Shown: positions 25,006 through 35,125 of the stretch, in pieces | Layout: each line of letters opens with the position of its first letter | Position numbering within the stretch: the first letter of the stretch is position 1 | DNA from: Pseudomonas syringae | GTDB lineage: Bacteria > Pseudomonadota > Gammaproteobacteria > Pseudomonadales > Pseudomonadaceae | Length of the DNA: 50,700 bases | NCBI RefSeq assembly: GCF_021605415.1 | Contig: NZ_WKEQ01000036.1 | Location: 1 to 50,700 of the forward strand | Direction of reading: 5' to 3' | Notes under the pieces: generated by a model | The model's database searches: none | Seen by the model: only the letters and a program-made list of their open reading frames with translations | Told to the model about the DNA's origin: nothing | Translations under genes and position numbers: made by a program

Positions 25006-26442
25006 ATGCCGCACATTTTGATCGTCGAAGACGAAACCATTATCCGCTCCGCCTTGCGCCGCCTGCTGGAACGTAACCAGTATCAGGTCAGCGAAGCCGG
25101 TTCAGTGCAGGAAGCACAAGAACGCTTCAGTATTCCTACGTTCGACCTGATCGTCAGCGATCTGCGATTGCCAGGCGCTCCAGGCACCGAACTGATCAAG
25201 CTCGGTGAAGGTACGCCGGTGTTGATCATGACCAGTTACGCCAGCCTGCGCTCGGCCGTGGACTCGATGAAAATGGGCGCGGTGGACTACATCGCCAAGC
25301 CTTTCGACCACGACGAAATGCTGCAAGCTGTCGCCCGCATTCTGCGTGATCGCCAGTCAGCGCCAGCCGCGGGTGAAGTTGTGGCCGGCAAAGCGGGCAA
25401 TGGCAGCGCCAAATCCGCCGCCGACAACAGCAATGGCGAAATCGGCATCATTGGTTCATGCCCGCCAATGCAGGATCTGTACGTGAAGATCCGCAAAGTC
25501 GCGCCAACCGATTCCAATGTCCTGATCCAGGGCGAGTCCGGCACCGGTAAGGAGCTGGTCGCCCGCGCACTGCACAATCTATCCAAACGCGCCAAGGCAC
25601 CAATGATCTCGGTGAACTGCGCGGCCATTCCGGAAAGCCTGATCGAGTCCGAACTGTTCGGCCACGAGAAAGGCGCGTTTACCGGTGCCAGCGCCGGTCG
25701 TGCCGGTCTGGTAGAAGCGGCGGATGGCGGCACGCTGTTCCTCGATGAAATCGGCGAGCTGCCACTCGAGGCCCAGGCCCGTCTGCTGCGCGTGTTGCAG
25801 GAAGGCGAGATTCGTCGCGTTGGCTCGGTGCAGTCGCAAAAAGTCGATGTGCGCCTGATCGCTGCAACTCACCGGGATCTGAAAAGCCTGGCGAAGATCG
25901 GCCAGTTCCGTGAAGACCTTTATTACCGTCTCCACGTGATTGCCTTGAAATTGCCGGCCCTGCGCGAGCGCGGTGCCGACGTCAACGAAATCGCCAACGC
26001 CTTCCTCGCCCGGCAGAGTGCGCGCATCAACCGTACCGACCTGCGATTTGCCGCGGATGCCGAACAGGCGATCCGTCACTACTCCTGGCCGGGTAACGTG
26101 CGAGAGCTGGAAAACGCGGTCGAGCGTGCGGTAATCCTGAGCGAAAGCCCGGAAATCTCTGCGGATCTGCTGGGCATCGACATCGAGCTGAGTGACCTGG
26201 ACGATGACGAGTTCATCGGCCTGCCGGCCCAGACCGGCGGCGGTACCAGTAATAACAGCCATGAACCGACCGAGGATCTGTCGCTGGAAGACTATTTCCA
26301 GCACTTCGTCCTTGAGCACCAGGATCACATGACCGAAACCGAGCTGGCACGCAAACTCGGGGTCAGCCGAAAGTGCCTGTGGGAACGCCGTCAGCGCCTT
26401 GGCATTCCACGGCGCAAGACGGGCGTGGCGAGCGAGAGCTGA
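25006..26442 (+). CDS. cbrB: CbrB, sigma-54-dependent response regulator
   Basis: 478 residues, NtrC family. Receiver domain 1-120 with phospho-acceptor Asp52 in IVSDLRLPG; AAA+ domain with Walker A GESGTGKE (~176), the sigma-54 loop GAFTGA (~223-228) and Walker B GGTLFLDEIGELP; Fis-type helix-turn-helix at the C-terminus (TETELARKLGVSRKCLWERR). All motifs are intact, so it can activate sigma-54 promoters, including that of crcZ, 170 bases downstream. A strong terminator at 26519 separates it from crcZ. Confidence 0.98.
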   Translation: MPHILIVEDETIIRSALRRLLERNQYQVSEAGSVQEAQERFSIPTFDLIVSDLRLPGAPGTELIKLGEGTPVLIMTSYASLRSAVDSMKMGAVDYIAKPFDHDEMLQAVARILRDRQSAPAAGEVVAGKAGNGSAKSAADNSNGEIGIIGSCPPMQDLYVKIRKVAPTDSNVLIQGESGTGKELVARALHNLSKRAKAPMISVNCAAIPESLIESELFGHEKGAFTGASAGRAGLVEAADGGTLFLDEIGELPLEAQARLLRVLQEGEIRRVGSVQSQKVDVRLIAATHRDLKSLAKIGQFREDLYYRLHVIALKLPALRERGADVNEIANAFLARQSARINRTDLRFAADAEQAIRHYSWPGNVRELENAVERAVILSESPEISADLLGIDIELSDLDDDEFIGLPAQTGGGTSNNSHEPTEDLSLEDYFQHFVLEHQDHMTETELARKLGVSRKCLWERRQRLGIPRRKTGVASES

Positions 26443-26518
26443 ACGTTACCTGTCGAGTGTGCGGGTAACCGCTGAGAATGTGAAAAAACTGTTACCTCAG
26501 TTTAGTCACGTAACAGAG

Positions 26519-26555
26519 GCCGGGGTTTACGGTAACGAAACCCCGGCTTTTTTTT
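26519..26555 (+). terminator. cbrB rho-independent terminator
   Basis: GCCGGGGTTT (26519-26528) and AAACCCCGGC (26538-26547), a perfect 10-bp stem with a 9-base loop, followed by eight T. It ends the cbrXAB transcript so that crcZ depends mainly on its own promoter. Confidence 0.95.
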
Positions 26556-26613
26556 GCCCCGCCAAAACGGTTATATCGACCTAACCCCTTGTTTTACTGG
26601 GCTTCGAAAAAGT

Positions 26614-26629
26614 TGGCACGCCCCCTGCT
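26614..26629 (+). promoter_or_regulatory. Sigma-54 promoter of crcZ
   Basis: TGGCACG (26614-26620), four C, then CTGCT (26625-26629). GG and GC are exactly 10 bases apart and 11 of 12 consensus positions match. Transcription should start near 26639. CbrB is the known activator of crcZ in Pseudomonas. Confidence 0.93.
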
Positions 26630-26638
26630 ATATGTTTG

Positions 26639-27008
26639 GTACAAGAACAATAACAAGCAACGTAAAAGACAATAAAAATAAGACGAATCGACTCACGCAC
26701 AATAAAAACAAGACGGCGAGAGGCGCAGCTAACTGATTCTTTTGGAGAGGCGTTGTATTTGGGGCTAGCCCCACGACCAGGCCGAGAACAACAAAAACTG
26801 TCCTAAGACAGAGCCTGTACTGGTTGGATCGAGAGATCACTGCAATTCAGCGACCAAAGCAATCCGTTTGCTCTTGGCTCCCGATTGGGAGGGTCATGAA
26901 GGGAAACCTCATGGCGAGGGCACTCAACAAAAACAAAAAGCCCGAATCAATAATAAAAAGAGCATGCAACTACTTTCTTGGGGAGCTTCGGCTCCCCTTG
27001 TAGTTTCT
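26639..27008 (+). ncRNA. crcZ: CrcZ, Hfq/Crc-sequestering small RNA
   Basis: About 370 nt between cbrB and pcnB. It titrates Hfq-Crc away from catabolic mRNAs when CbrAB is active, lifting carbon catabolite repression. Six A-rich CA motifs are visible: near 26643-26656, 26669-26683, 26698-26713, 26785-26798, 26925-26940 and 26945-26962. Three lie in the first 75 nt and two just before the terminator, with one in the structured middle. The sigma-54 promoter upstream and terminator downstream fix the ends to within a few bases. Confidence 0.95.
26968..27008 (+). terminator. CrcZ terminator
   Basis: GGGGAGC (26980-26986), tetraloop TTCG, GCTCCCC (26991-26997). The stem extends through AACTAC (26968-26973) pairing with GTAGTT (27000-27005). 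Only a short, impure T-run follows. Confidence 0.85.
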
Positions 27009-27174
27009 CCCGTTTCAAAATCCCCCTGCTTTCCCCCGCTCTACCCTTGCAGCTCGCGGCTTACAGCTCAAATCTGCGGCCTCCTACACCATCCCTCGAC
27101 TAAATGCTAGAATCCCCGCCCATCATGCGGTCATCTTTCGTTATGGCCGAACATTCCTTCAAACAGTGCATCCC

Positions 27175-28569
27175 ATGCTGAAGAAGTTGTTCCAGTCATT
27201 CCGTACTCCCGTGCGTCGTACGCAACACATCCGTAGCACCCCTGAAGTGCTCAACAGCGGCCAACATTCGCTGCAAAAGACGCAATTCAGCCGCTACGCG
27301 GTCAATATCGTCGAACGCCTGCAGGGTGCCGGTTACCAGGCTTATCTGGTCGGCGGTTGTGTCCGCGACATGATGTTGGGCATCACGCCCAAAGATTTCG
27401 ACGTTGCCACCAGTGCCACCCCCGAGCAGGTCCGGGCCGAATTCCGCAACGCGCGGATCATCGGTCGCCGCTTCAAGCTTGTACATATTCATTTCGGTCG
27501 CGAGATCATCGAAGTCGCGACCTTCCGCGCCAATCATCCGGTCAACGAAGACGACGAAGACAGCAATCAGTCTTCGCGCAACGAGAGCGGGCGGATTCTG
27601 CGCGACAACGTTTACGGCACGCTGGAAGAAGACGCGCAACGTCGCGACTTCACCATCAACGCGCTGTATTACGATCCGGTCAGCGAGCGCATCCTCGATT
27701 ACGCCAACGGCGTGCACGACATCCGCAACCACCTGATCCGCCTGATCGGCGATCCGAAGCAGCGCTACCAGGAAGATCCGGTGCGCATGCTGCGGGCCGT
27801 GCGTTTCGCTGCCAAGCTCAACTTCGGCATCGAAAAACACACCGTGCAACCGATCCGCGAACTGGCGCCGATGCTGCGCGAGATCCCGTCGGCGCGTCTG
27901 TTCGAGGAAGTGCTCAAGCTGTTCCTCTCCGGCCATGCCGCGATCACCTTCGAGATGCTGGTTGATCTGCAACTCTTCGCGCCGCTGTTCCCGTCCAGTG
28001 CCGAAGCGCTGGAACACAACCCTGAATACACCCACACGCTGATCAGCGAAGCGCTGGCGAACACTGATCTGCGCATCAAGCAGAACAAACCGGTCACTCC
28101 GGCGTTCCTGTTCGCCGCATTGCTGTGGCCTGCCCTGCCGGCCCGCGTATTGCGTCTCCAGGAACGTGGCATGCCGCCGATTCCGGCGATGCAGGAAGGC
28201 GCCCACGAACTGATCGCCGAACAGTGTCAGCGCATTGCGATTCCCAAGCGTTTCACCCTGCCGATCCGCGAAATCTGGGACATGCAGGAACGCCTGCCAC
28301 GCCGCAGCGGCAAACGCGCCGACCTGTTGCTGGACAACCCGCGTTTCCGTGCCGGTTACGACTTCCTGTTGCTGCGTGAAAGCGCCGGCGAGCAGACCGA
28401 TGGCCTCGGTGAATGGTGGACCGACTATCAGGACGCCAATGACAGCGAGCGCCGCGACATGATCCGCGACCTCAGCGGCAAGGGCGACGAAACCGGCGCA
28501 CCGCGCAAGCGCCGTCGCAGCAGCGGCTCCAAGCGTAAACGCGCGGGCGCACCGAGCGCCGGCGAGTAA
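27175..28569 (+). CDS. pcnB: Poly(A) polymerase I
   Basis: 464 residues. It adds 3' adenosines to RNA and so marks transcripts for decay. The nucleotidyltransferase core has VGGCVRD (~59-65) and the catalytic pair Asp74/Asp76 in KDFDVAT. The basic C-terminal tail (RKRRRSS...KRKRAG) is RNA-binding. The frame opens at a GTG at 27166 and the first ATG is at 27175; neither has a good ribosome site, and E. coli pcnB is known for a weak start, so 27175 is a choice of convention. A -10-like TAGAAT (27108-27113) lies upstream. FolK follows at 3 bases. Confidence 0.95.
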   Translation: MLKKLFQSFRTPVRRTQHIRSTPEVLNSGQHSLQKTQFSRYAVNIVERLQGAGYQAYLVGGCVRDMMLGITPKDFDVATSATPEQVRAEFRNARIIGRRFKLVHIHFGREIIEVATFRANHPVNEDDEDSNQSSRNESGRILRDNVYGTLEEDAQRRDFTINALYYDPVSERILDYANGVHDIRNHLIRLIGDPKQRYQEDPVRMLRAVRFAAKLNFGIEKHTVQPIRELAPMLREIPSARLFEEVLKLFLSGHAAITFEMLVDLQLFAPLFPSSAEALEHNPEYTHTLISEALANTDLRIKQNKPVTPAFLFAALLWPALPARVLRLQERGMPPIPAMQEGAHELIAEQCQRIAIPKRFTLPIREIWDMQERLPRRSGKRADLLLDNPRFRAGYDFLLLRESAGEQTDGLGEWWTDYQDANDSERRDMIRDLSGKGDETGAPRKRRRSSGSKRKRAGAPSAGE

Positions 28570-28572
28570 GGC

Positions 28573-29049
28573 ATGGAACGCATCTATATCGGCATGGGCA
28601 GCAACCTGGCTGACCCGGCCGAGCAATTGCGCAGCGCTGTCGAAGCGTTGGCGCAACTGCCGGACACCGAACTGGCTGGCGTTTCGTCCTTCTACCAGAG
28701 CGATTCGCTGCTGCCGGGGCAACCGCGTTACACCAACGCGGTTGCCGCCCTCGACAGCAACCTCGCGCCGCTGGAGCTGCTCGATGCCCTGCAAGCCATC
28801 GAGAATGACCAGGGTCGTGAGCGTCTGCAACGCTGGGGCCCGCGCACACTGGATCTGGACATTCTGTTGTTCGGAGATCGCCTGATCGACGAGCCACGCT
28901 TGAAAGTCCCGCATTACCACATGCAGGAACGTGCGTTCGTCCTTTATCCCCTCGCCGAACTCGCGCCAGCCAATCTGCGCCTGGCTGATGGCCGAACCTT
29001 GGCAGATCTGCTCGCAGCTTGCCCATTCGTCGGCCTCGAGCGTCTCTGA
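28573..29049 (+). CDS. folK: HPPK, 6-hydroxymethyl-dihydropterin pyrophosphokinase
   Basis: 158 residues. It transfers pyrophosphate from ATP to hydroxymethyl-dihydropterin in folate synthesis. The signature GPRTLDLDILLFG (with the two metal-binding Asp) and the N-terminal IYIGMGSNLADP are present. It begins 3 bases after pcnB, a pairing shared with E. coli, and is certainly cotranscribed with it. Confidence 0.96.
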   Translation: MERIYIGMGSNLADPAEQLRSAVEALAQLPDTELAGVSSFYQSDSLLPGQPRYTNAVAALDSNLAPLELLDALQAIENDQGRERLQRWGPRTLDLDILLFGDRLIDEPRLKVPHYHMQERAFVLYPLAELAPANLRLADGRTLADLLAACPFVGLERL

Positions 29050-29300
29050 AACACCGCCTCCGGGGAGCTGAATCGCATCAGTTACGCCGGTAACACTCCC
29101 CTCGTAACATCGCGGTAACACACATAATTGACTTCCCGGGTTCTCCTCACGACTATAGGCGTCCCGCTGCCGCCAACCCGGCACACACGGGCGCAATCCA
29201 GGCCTTATAAGCACGACAAAAGACCGTGCGCCTGAGTAAATGAAGAATCACGCGCGTTACTCGCAGTAGTTTCCAGAGCGCCTGAACGAGGATTTCTTAC

Positions 29301-30101
29301 ATGCCAGCCATCACCCTGACCACGCTCCAGAGCCTCAAGCAGAAAGGTGAAAAAATCACCATGCTCACCTGCTATGACGCGACTTTCGCCCACGCCTGCA
29401 ACGAGGCCGGTGTCGAAGTGCTGCTGGTGGGCGATTCTCTCGGTATGGTGCTGCAAGGGCACGACAGCACCTTGCCGGTGACCACCGACGAAATGGCTTA
29501 TCACGTCGCCTGCGTCAAGCGCGGCAACACTGACGCCCTGATCCTGGCCGACCTGCCGTTCATGGCCAACGCCACCCTCGAACAAACCATGACCAACAGC
29601 GCCAGGCTGATGCAGGCCGGTGCGCACATGATCAAGGTCGAAGGCGCGCTGTGGCTGGCGGAATCGATCCGTCTGCTCGCCGAACGTGGCGTGCCGGTGT
29701 GCGCGCACATGGGCCTCACACCGCAAGCGGTGAACATCCTTGGCGGCTATAAAGTGCAGGGTCGCAACGAAAACCAGGCGCGGCAGATGCGTGCCGACGC
29801 CATCTCGCTGGAACAGGCCGGTGCGGCGATGTTGTTGCTCGAATGCGTGCCGAGCGAACTGGCGGCCGAAATCAGCCAGGCGGTGAAAATCCCGGTGATC
29901 GGCATCGGCGCCGGTAGCGCGACGGATGGCCAGGTACTGGTGCTGCACGACATGCTCGGTCTGTCGATCAGCGGCCGCGTGGCGAAGTTCGTGAAGAACT
30001 TCATGCACGACCAGGACACCATTCAGTCGGCTCTCAAAGCCTATGTCGACGAAGTCAAAGCCGTCACGTTCCCAGGCATCGAACACGGATTCTCCGCATG
30101 A
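29301..30101 (+). CDS. panB: Ketopantoate hydroxymethyltransferase
   Basis: 266 residues. It adds a one-carbon unit from methylene-tetrahydrofolate to 2-oxoisovalerate, the branch from valine synthesis to pantothenate and CoA. Metal-binding residues in VGDSLGMVLQGHDSTLPVT and the HMGLTPQ segment are intact, and the catalytic Glu lies in LLLECVP. The gene is preceded by 251 bases without a gene, containing a TTGACT at ~29129 and TATAGG about 20 bases further that may be a loose promoter; AACGAGGA precedes the ATG. It overlaps panC by 4 bases. Confidence 0.97.
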   Translation: MPAITLTTLQSLKQKGEKITMLTCYDATFAHACNEAGVEVLLVGDSLGMVLQGHDSTLPVTTDEMAYHVACVKRGNTDALILADLPFMANATLEQTMTNSARLMQAGAHMIKVEGALWLAESIRLLAERGVPVCAHMGLTPQAVNILGGYKVQGRNENQARQMRADAISLEQAGAAMLLLECVPSELAAEISQAVKIPVIGIGAGSATDGQVLVLHDMLGLSISGRVAKFVKNFMHDQDTIQSALKAYVDEVKAVTFPGIEHGFSA

Positions 30102-30958
30102 ACACCGTAAAAACCGTACGCGAACTGCGCGCCGCCGTGGCCCGTGCTCGCAGCGAAGGCAAGCGCATCGGCTTCGTCCCGACCATGGGCAACCTGCACA
30201 GCGGCCATGTCGCGCTGGTGACCAAGGCCAAGCAACGCGTGGATTTCGTGGTCGCGAGCATTTTCGTCAACCCGCTGCAATTCGGCGCCGGCGAAGATCT
30301 CGACAAATACCCGCGCACGCTGGCCGCGGATCAGGAAAAACTCCTTGAAGCCGGTTGCGACCTGCTGTTCGCGCCCACTGTCGATGAAATGTATCCCGAC
30401 GGCATGGCCGGACAGACGCGTGTGAGCGTGCCGCAACTGTCCGAAGGCCTGTGCGGCGCCAGCCGTCCGGGGCACTTTGAAGGCGTGGCGACGGTGGTCA
30501 GCAAGCTGTTCAACATGGTGCAGCCGGATCTCGCGATCTTTGGCCAGAAGGACTTTCAGCAACTGGCAGTGATCCGCGCGCTGGTGCATGACCTCAATAT
30601 GCCGATCCAGATCATTGGCGAGCCGACCGTACGTGCCGCCGATGGCCTGGCGCTGTCGTCGCGCAACGGTTTCCTCAGTGAGGAGCAACGCGCCGTGGCG
30701 CCGGTGGTCTATCAAACCCTGAGCGCGATTGCCGACGCGATCAAGCAAGGCGAGCGCGATTTCCCGGCGCTGGTCGGCGCCCAGGTCAAACAACTGGAAG
30801 CGGCCGGCCTGCGTACCGATTACCTGGAAATCCGCCATGGCGTGACTTTGCGCCCGGCAACGGCTGAAGACCGTGATCTGGTGATTCTGGTCGCGGCGTT
30901 CCTCGGTACCACGCGGTTGATTGACAACCTGCACCTGAATCTCGATACCCCCGCCTGA
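30098..30958 (+). CDS. panC: Pantothenate synthetase
   Basis: 286 residues. It joins pantoate and beta-alanine with ATP in the last step of pantothenate synthesis. The HIGH-type motif is TMGNLHSGH (27-35), and the KMSKS-like region is LALSSRN. The ATG overlaps the panB stop (ATGA). The usual third gene, panD (aspartate decarboxylase, source of beta-alanine), does not follow; a REP doublet and then pgi come next. Confidence 0.97.
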   Translation: MNTVKTVRELRAAVARARSEGKRIGFVPTMGNLHSGHVALVTKAKQRVDFVVASIFVNPLQFGAGEDLDKYPRTLAADQEKLLEAGCDLLFAPTVDEMYPDGMAGQTRVSVPQLSEGLCGASRPGHFEGVATVVSKLFNMVQPDLAIFGQKDFQQLAVIRALVHDLNMPIQIIGEPTVRAADGLALSSRNGFLSEEQRAVAPVVYQTLSAIADAIKQGERDFPALVGAQVKQLEAAGLRTDYLEIRHGVTLRPATAEDRDLVILVAAFLGTTRLIDNLHLNLDTPA

Positions 30959-30970
30959 CCCCCTCCACCT

Positions 30971-31061
30971 TCTAGGAGCAGAGCTTGCTCGCGAAAGCGT
31001 TCTGACATTCAACGATGACGTTGACTGATCCGACGCCTTCGCGAGCTGGCTCGCTCCTACA
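30971..31061. repeat. REP doublet (REPIN-like) after panC
   Basis: Left copy TCTAGGAGCAGAGCTTGCTC (from 30971), right copy the complement of TGTAGGAGCGAGCCAGCTC (to 31061), with GCGAAAGCG/CGCCTTCGC inside. It is the same family as at 20768 and 50539. The remaining bases to 31291 hold no gene; they should contain the pgi promoter, which I cannot place with confidence. Confidence 0.82.
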
Positions 31062-31291
31062 ACGGCTTTATTTCCTGCTTTCGATCCGTTTGTCGGCCAT
31101 TTCCCGCTCTCGATGTTAAAAAAGTACAGGGATCTGGTCAGAAGAAGTCAAGACAGAACGCGGCGCGAGGTTTACTGTATTCGCCCTGCGCCTATCAATC
31201 GTGTCGACGCAGTTGATCGCACCCCCTAAACAGGCGTGACGGTCTGTTCCGTGTTCAAAAGGCCGTTCAAGTAAAAAGGAAAATCGCAGCG

Positions 31292-32956
31292 ATGGCGTAC
31301 TACCGCACTCCTCACGACGTTACCGCTCTGCCCGCCTGGCAAGCGTTGAAAGATCACCGCCAAGCCATGCAGGATTTCAGCATGCGCGAAGCCTTCAACG
31401 CCGATCCGCAGCGCTTCAATCAATTCACGCTTAGCAGCTGCGGACTGTTTCTCGATTATTCAAAGAATTTGATCAACGCCGAGACCCGCAATCTGCTGGT
31501 GGGCCTGGCCAATGAAGTCGATCTGAAAGGCGCGATCAAAGCGCTGTTTGATGGCGAAATCGTAAACGCTTCCGAGGGCCGCCCTGCCCTGCATACCGCC
31601 CTGCGCCGTCCCGTGGGCGACAAGCTGTCGGTCAACGGCGTCAACGTGATGCCGGAAGTGCACAAGGTGCTGAACCAGATCACTGATCTGGTCGGCCGCA
31701 TCCACGACGGTCTGTGGCGCGGTTACACCGAGAAGCCGATCACCGACGTGGTGAACATCGGCATCGGTGGCTCGTTCCTCGGCCCCGAGCTGGTTTCCGA
31801 AGCGCTGCTGTCCTACGCCCAGAAAGGCGTGCGTTGCCATTACCTGGCGAACATCGACGGCAGCGAATTTCACGAACTGACGCAGAAACTGCGCGCCGAG
31901 ACCACGCTGTTCATCGTCTCGTCGAAGTCGTTCAACACCCTCGAAACCCTGAAGAACGCCCAAGCCGCCCGCGCCTGGTATCTGGCCCAGGGTGGCTCAG
32001 AGGCCGAGCTGTACCGCCACTTCATCGCCGTATCGAGCAATAACGCGGCGGCCGTGGCATTCGGTATCCGTGAAGAAAACATCTTCCCGATGTGGGACTG
32101 GGTCGGCGGCCGTTACTCGCTGTGGTCGGCGATCGGCTTGCCAATCGCGCTGGCCATCGGCATGTCCAACTTCAAGGAACTGCTGTCCGGTGCCTACACC
32201 ATGGACCAGCATTTCCAGACCGCGCCATTCGAACAGAACATGCCCGTGCTGCTGGCGTTGCTCGGTGTCTGGTATGGCAACTTCTGGGGTGCGCAAAGCC
32301 ATGCGATCCTGCCGTACGACCACTACCTGCGCAACATCACCAAACACTTGCAGCAACTGGACATGGAGTCCAACGGCAAGAGCGTGCGCCAGGACGGCAC
32401 CCAGGTGTCGACCGACACCGGCCCAGTGATCTGGGGCGGCGTCGGCTGCAACGGTCAGCACGCCTATCACCAGTTGCTGCATCAGGGCACCCAAGTGATT
32501 CCGGCCGACTTCATTGTGCCGATCGTCAGCTTCAACCCGGTCTCCGACCATCATCAATGGCTCTACGCCAACTGCTTGTCGCAGAGTCAGGCGCTGATGC
32601 TCGGCAAGACGTTGACGGAAGCCGAAGCCGAACTGCGCGACAAAGGCATGAGTGAGGAAGACGTACGCAAACTGGCGCCGCACAAGGTAATCCCAGGCAA
32701 TCGTCCGAGCAACACGCTCGTGGTCGAACGCATCAGCCCACGGCGCCTCGGCGCATTGGTGGCGATGTACGAACACAAAGTCTTCGTGCAAAGCGTGGTC
32801 TGGGGCATCAATGCCTTCGACCAGTGGGGCGTTGAATTGGGCAAGGAATTGGGCAAAGGCGTCTACAACCGCCTGGTCGGCAGCGACGAAACCACCGCTG
32901 ACGATCCGTCCACTCAGGGCCTGATCAACTACTTCCGTGGTCGTCACCGCGGTTAA
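31292..32956 (+). CDS. pgi: Glucose-6-phosphate isomerase
   Basis: 554 residues. It interconverts glucose-6-phosphate and fructose-6-phosphate; in Pseudomonas, which lacks 6-phosphofructokinase, it mostly runs in the gluconeogenic direction to feed the Entner-Doudoroff cycle and polysaccharides. Signatures NIGIGGSFLGPE, VSSKSFNTLETL, GGRYSLWSAIGLP and the catalytic His-containing GCNGQHAYHQLLHQG are all intact. AAGGAAAA precedes the ATG. A hairpin follows the stop. Confidence 0.98.
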   Translation: MAYYRTPHDVTALPAWQALKDHRQAMQDFSMREAFNADPQRFNQFTLSSCGLFLDYSKNLINAETRNLLVGLANEVDLKGAIKALFDGEIVNASEGRPALHTALRRPVGDKLSVNGVNVMPEVHKVLNQITDLVGRIHDGLWRGYTEKPITDVVNIGIGGSFLGPELVSEALLSYAQKGVRCHYLANIDGSEFHELTQKLRAETTLFIVSSKSFNTLETLKNAQAARAWYLAQGGSEAELYRHFIAVSSNNAAAVAFGIREENIFPMWDWVGGRYSLWSAIGLPIALAIGMSNFKELLSGAYTMDQHFQTAPFEQNMPVLLALLGVWYGNFWGAQSHAILPYDHYLRNITKHLQQLDMESNGKSVRQDGTQVSTDTGPVIWGGVGCNGQHAYHQLLHQGTQVIPADFIVPIVSFNPVSDHHQWLYANCLSQSQALMLGKTLTEAEAELRDKGMSEEDVRKLAPHKVIPGNRPSNTLVVERISPRRLGALVAMYEHKVFVQSVVWGINAFDQWGVELGKELGKGVYNRLVGSDETTADDPSTQGLINYFRGRHRG

Positions 32957-32968
32957 TTTGATGCTCGG

Positions 32969-33020
32969 CCCACAAACCCTGGATCAAACCCGGGGTTTTG
33001 TGGGCAGGCTCACTCCTACA
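32969..33020 (+). terminator. pgi terminator hairpin joined to a half REP sequence
   Basis: CCCACAAACCC (32969-32979) pairs with GGGTTTTGTGGG (32993-33004), with one bulge. Its right arm runs straight into a single REP arm (GCAGGCTCACTCCTACA to ~33020), so the terminator seems to be built from part of a repeat. There is no long T-run after the stem. Confidence 0.55.
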
Positions 33021-33113
33021 GTAGTTTTGGGGTGATTGAAAAATCAGATCCAGCCATCAGATTCCTGATCCGACTTGAACCTGTTGTCCGCTCGGCGCAT
33101 CTTTATCTTTGTC

Positions 33114-33130
33114 ACAAAACAAGAATAAGG
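33114..33130 (+). promoter_or_regulatory. Hfq/Crc-type CA motif over the acs ribosome-binding site
   Basis: ACAAAACAAGAATAAGG fits the AAnAAnAA pattern bound by Hfq-Crc in Pseudomonas and merges with the Shine-Dalgarno AAGGAA, 8 bases from the acs ATG. The same A-rich type is repeated six times in CrcZ in this window. Translational repression of acs while preferred carbon is present is the inference. Confidence 0.65.
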
Positions 33131-33137
33131 AACCGTC

Positions 33138-35075
<1,938 letters not shown>

Positions 35076-35125
35076 TACTGCGGGCGCGACCACAGGCTCG
35101 CGCCCGTCTCCACCACTGAGTTGTC

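Noticed and set aside
22839..25040. 733-codon minus-strand frame opposite cbrA
   Set aside because: Long open frames opposite GC-rich genes are expected; composition is Gln/His/Arg-rich as in shadows, and cbrA is certain.
27196..29214. 672-codon minus-strand frame opposite pcnB and folK
   Set aside because: It spans two real, conserved genes on the other strand and has no recognisable domain.
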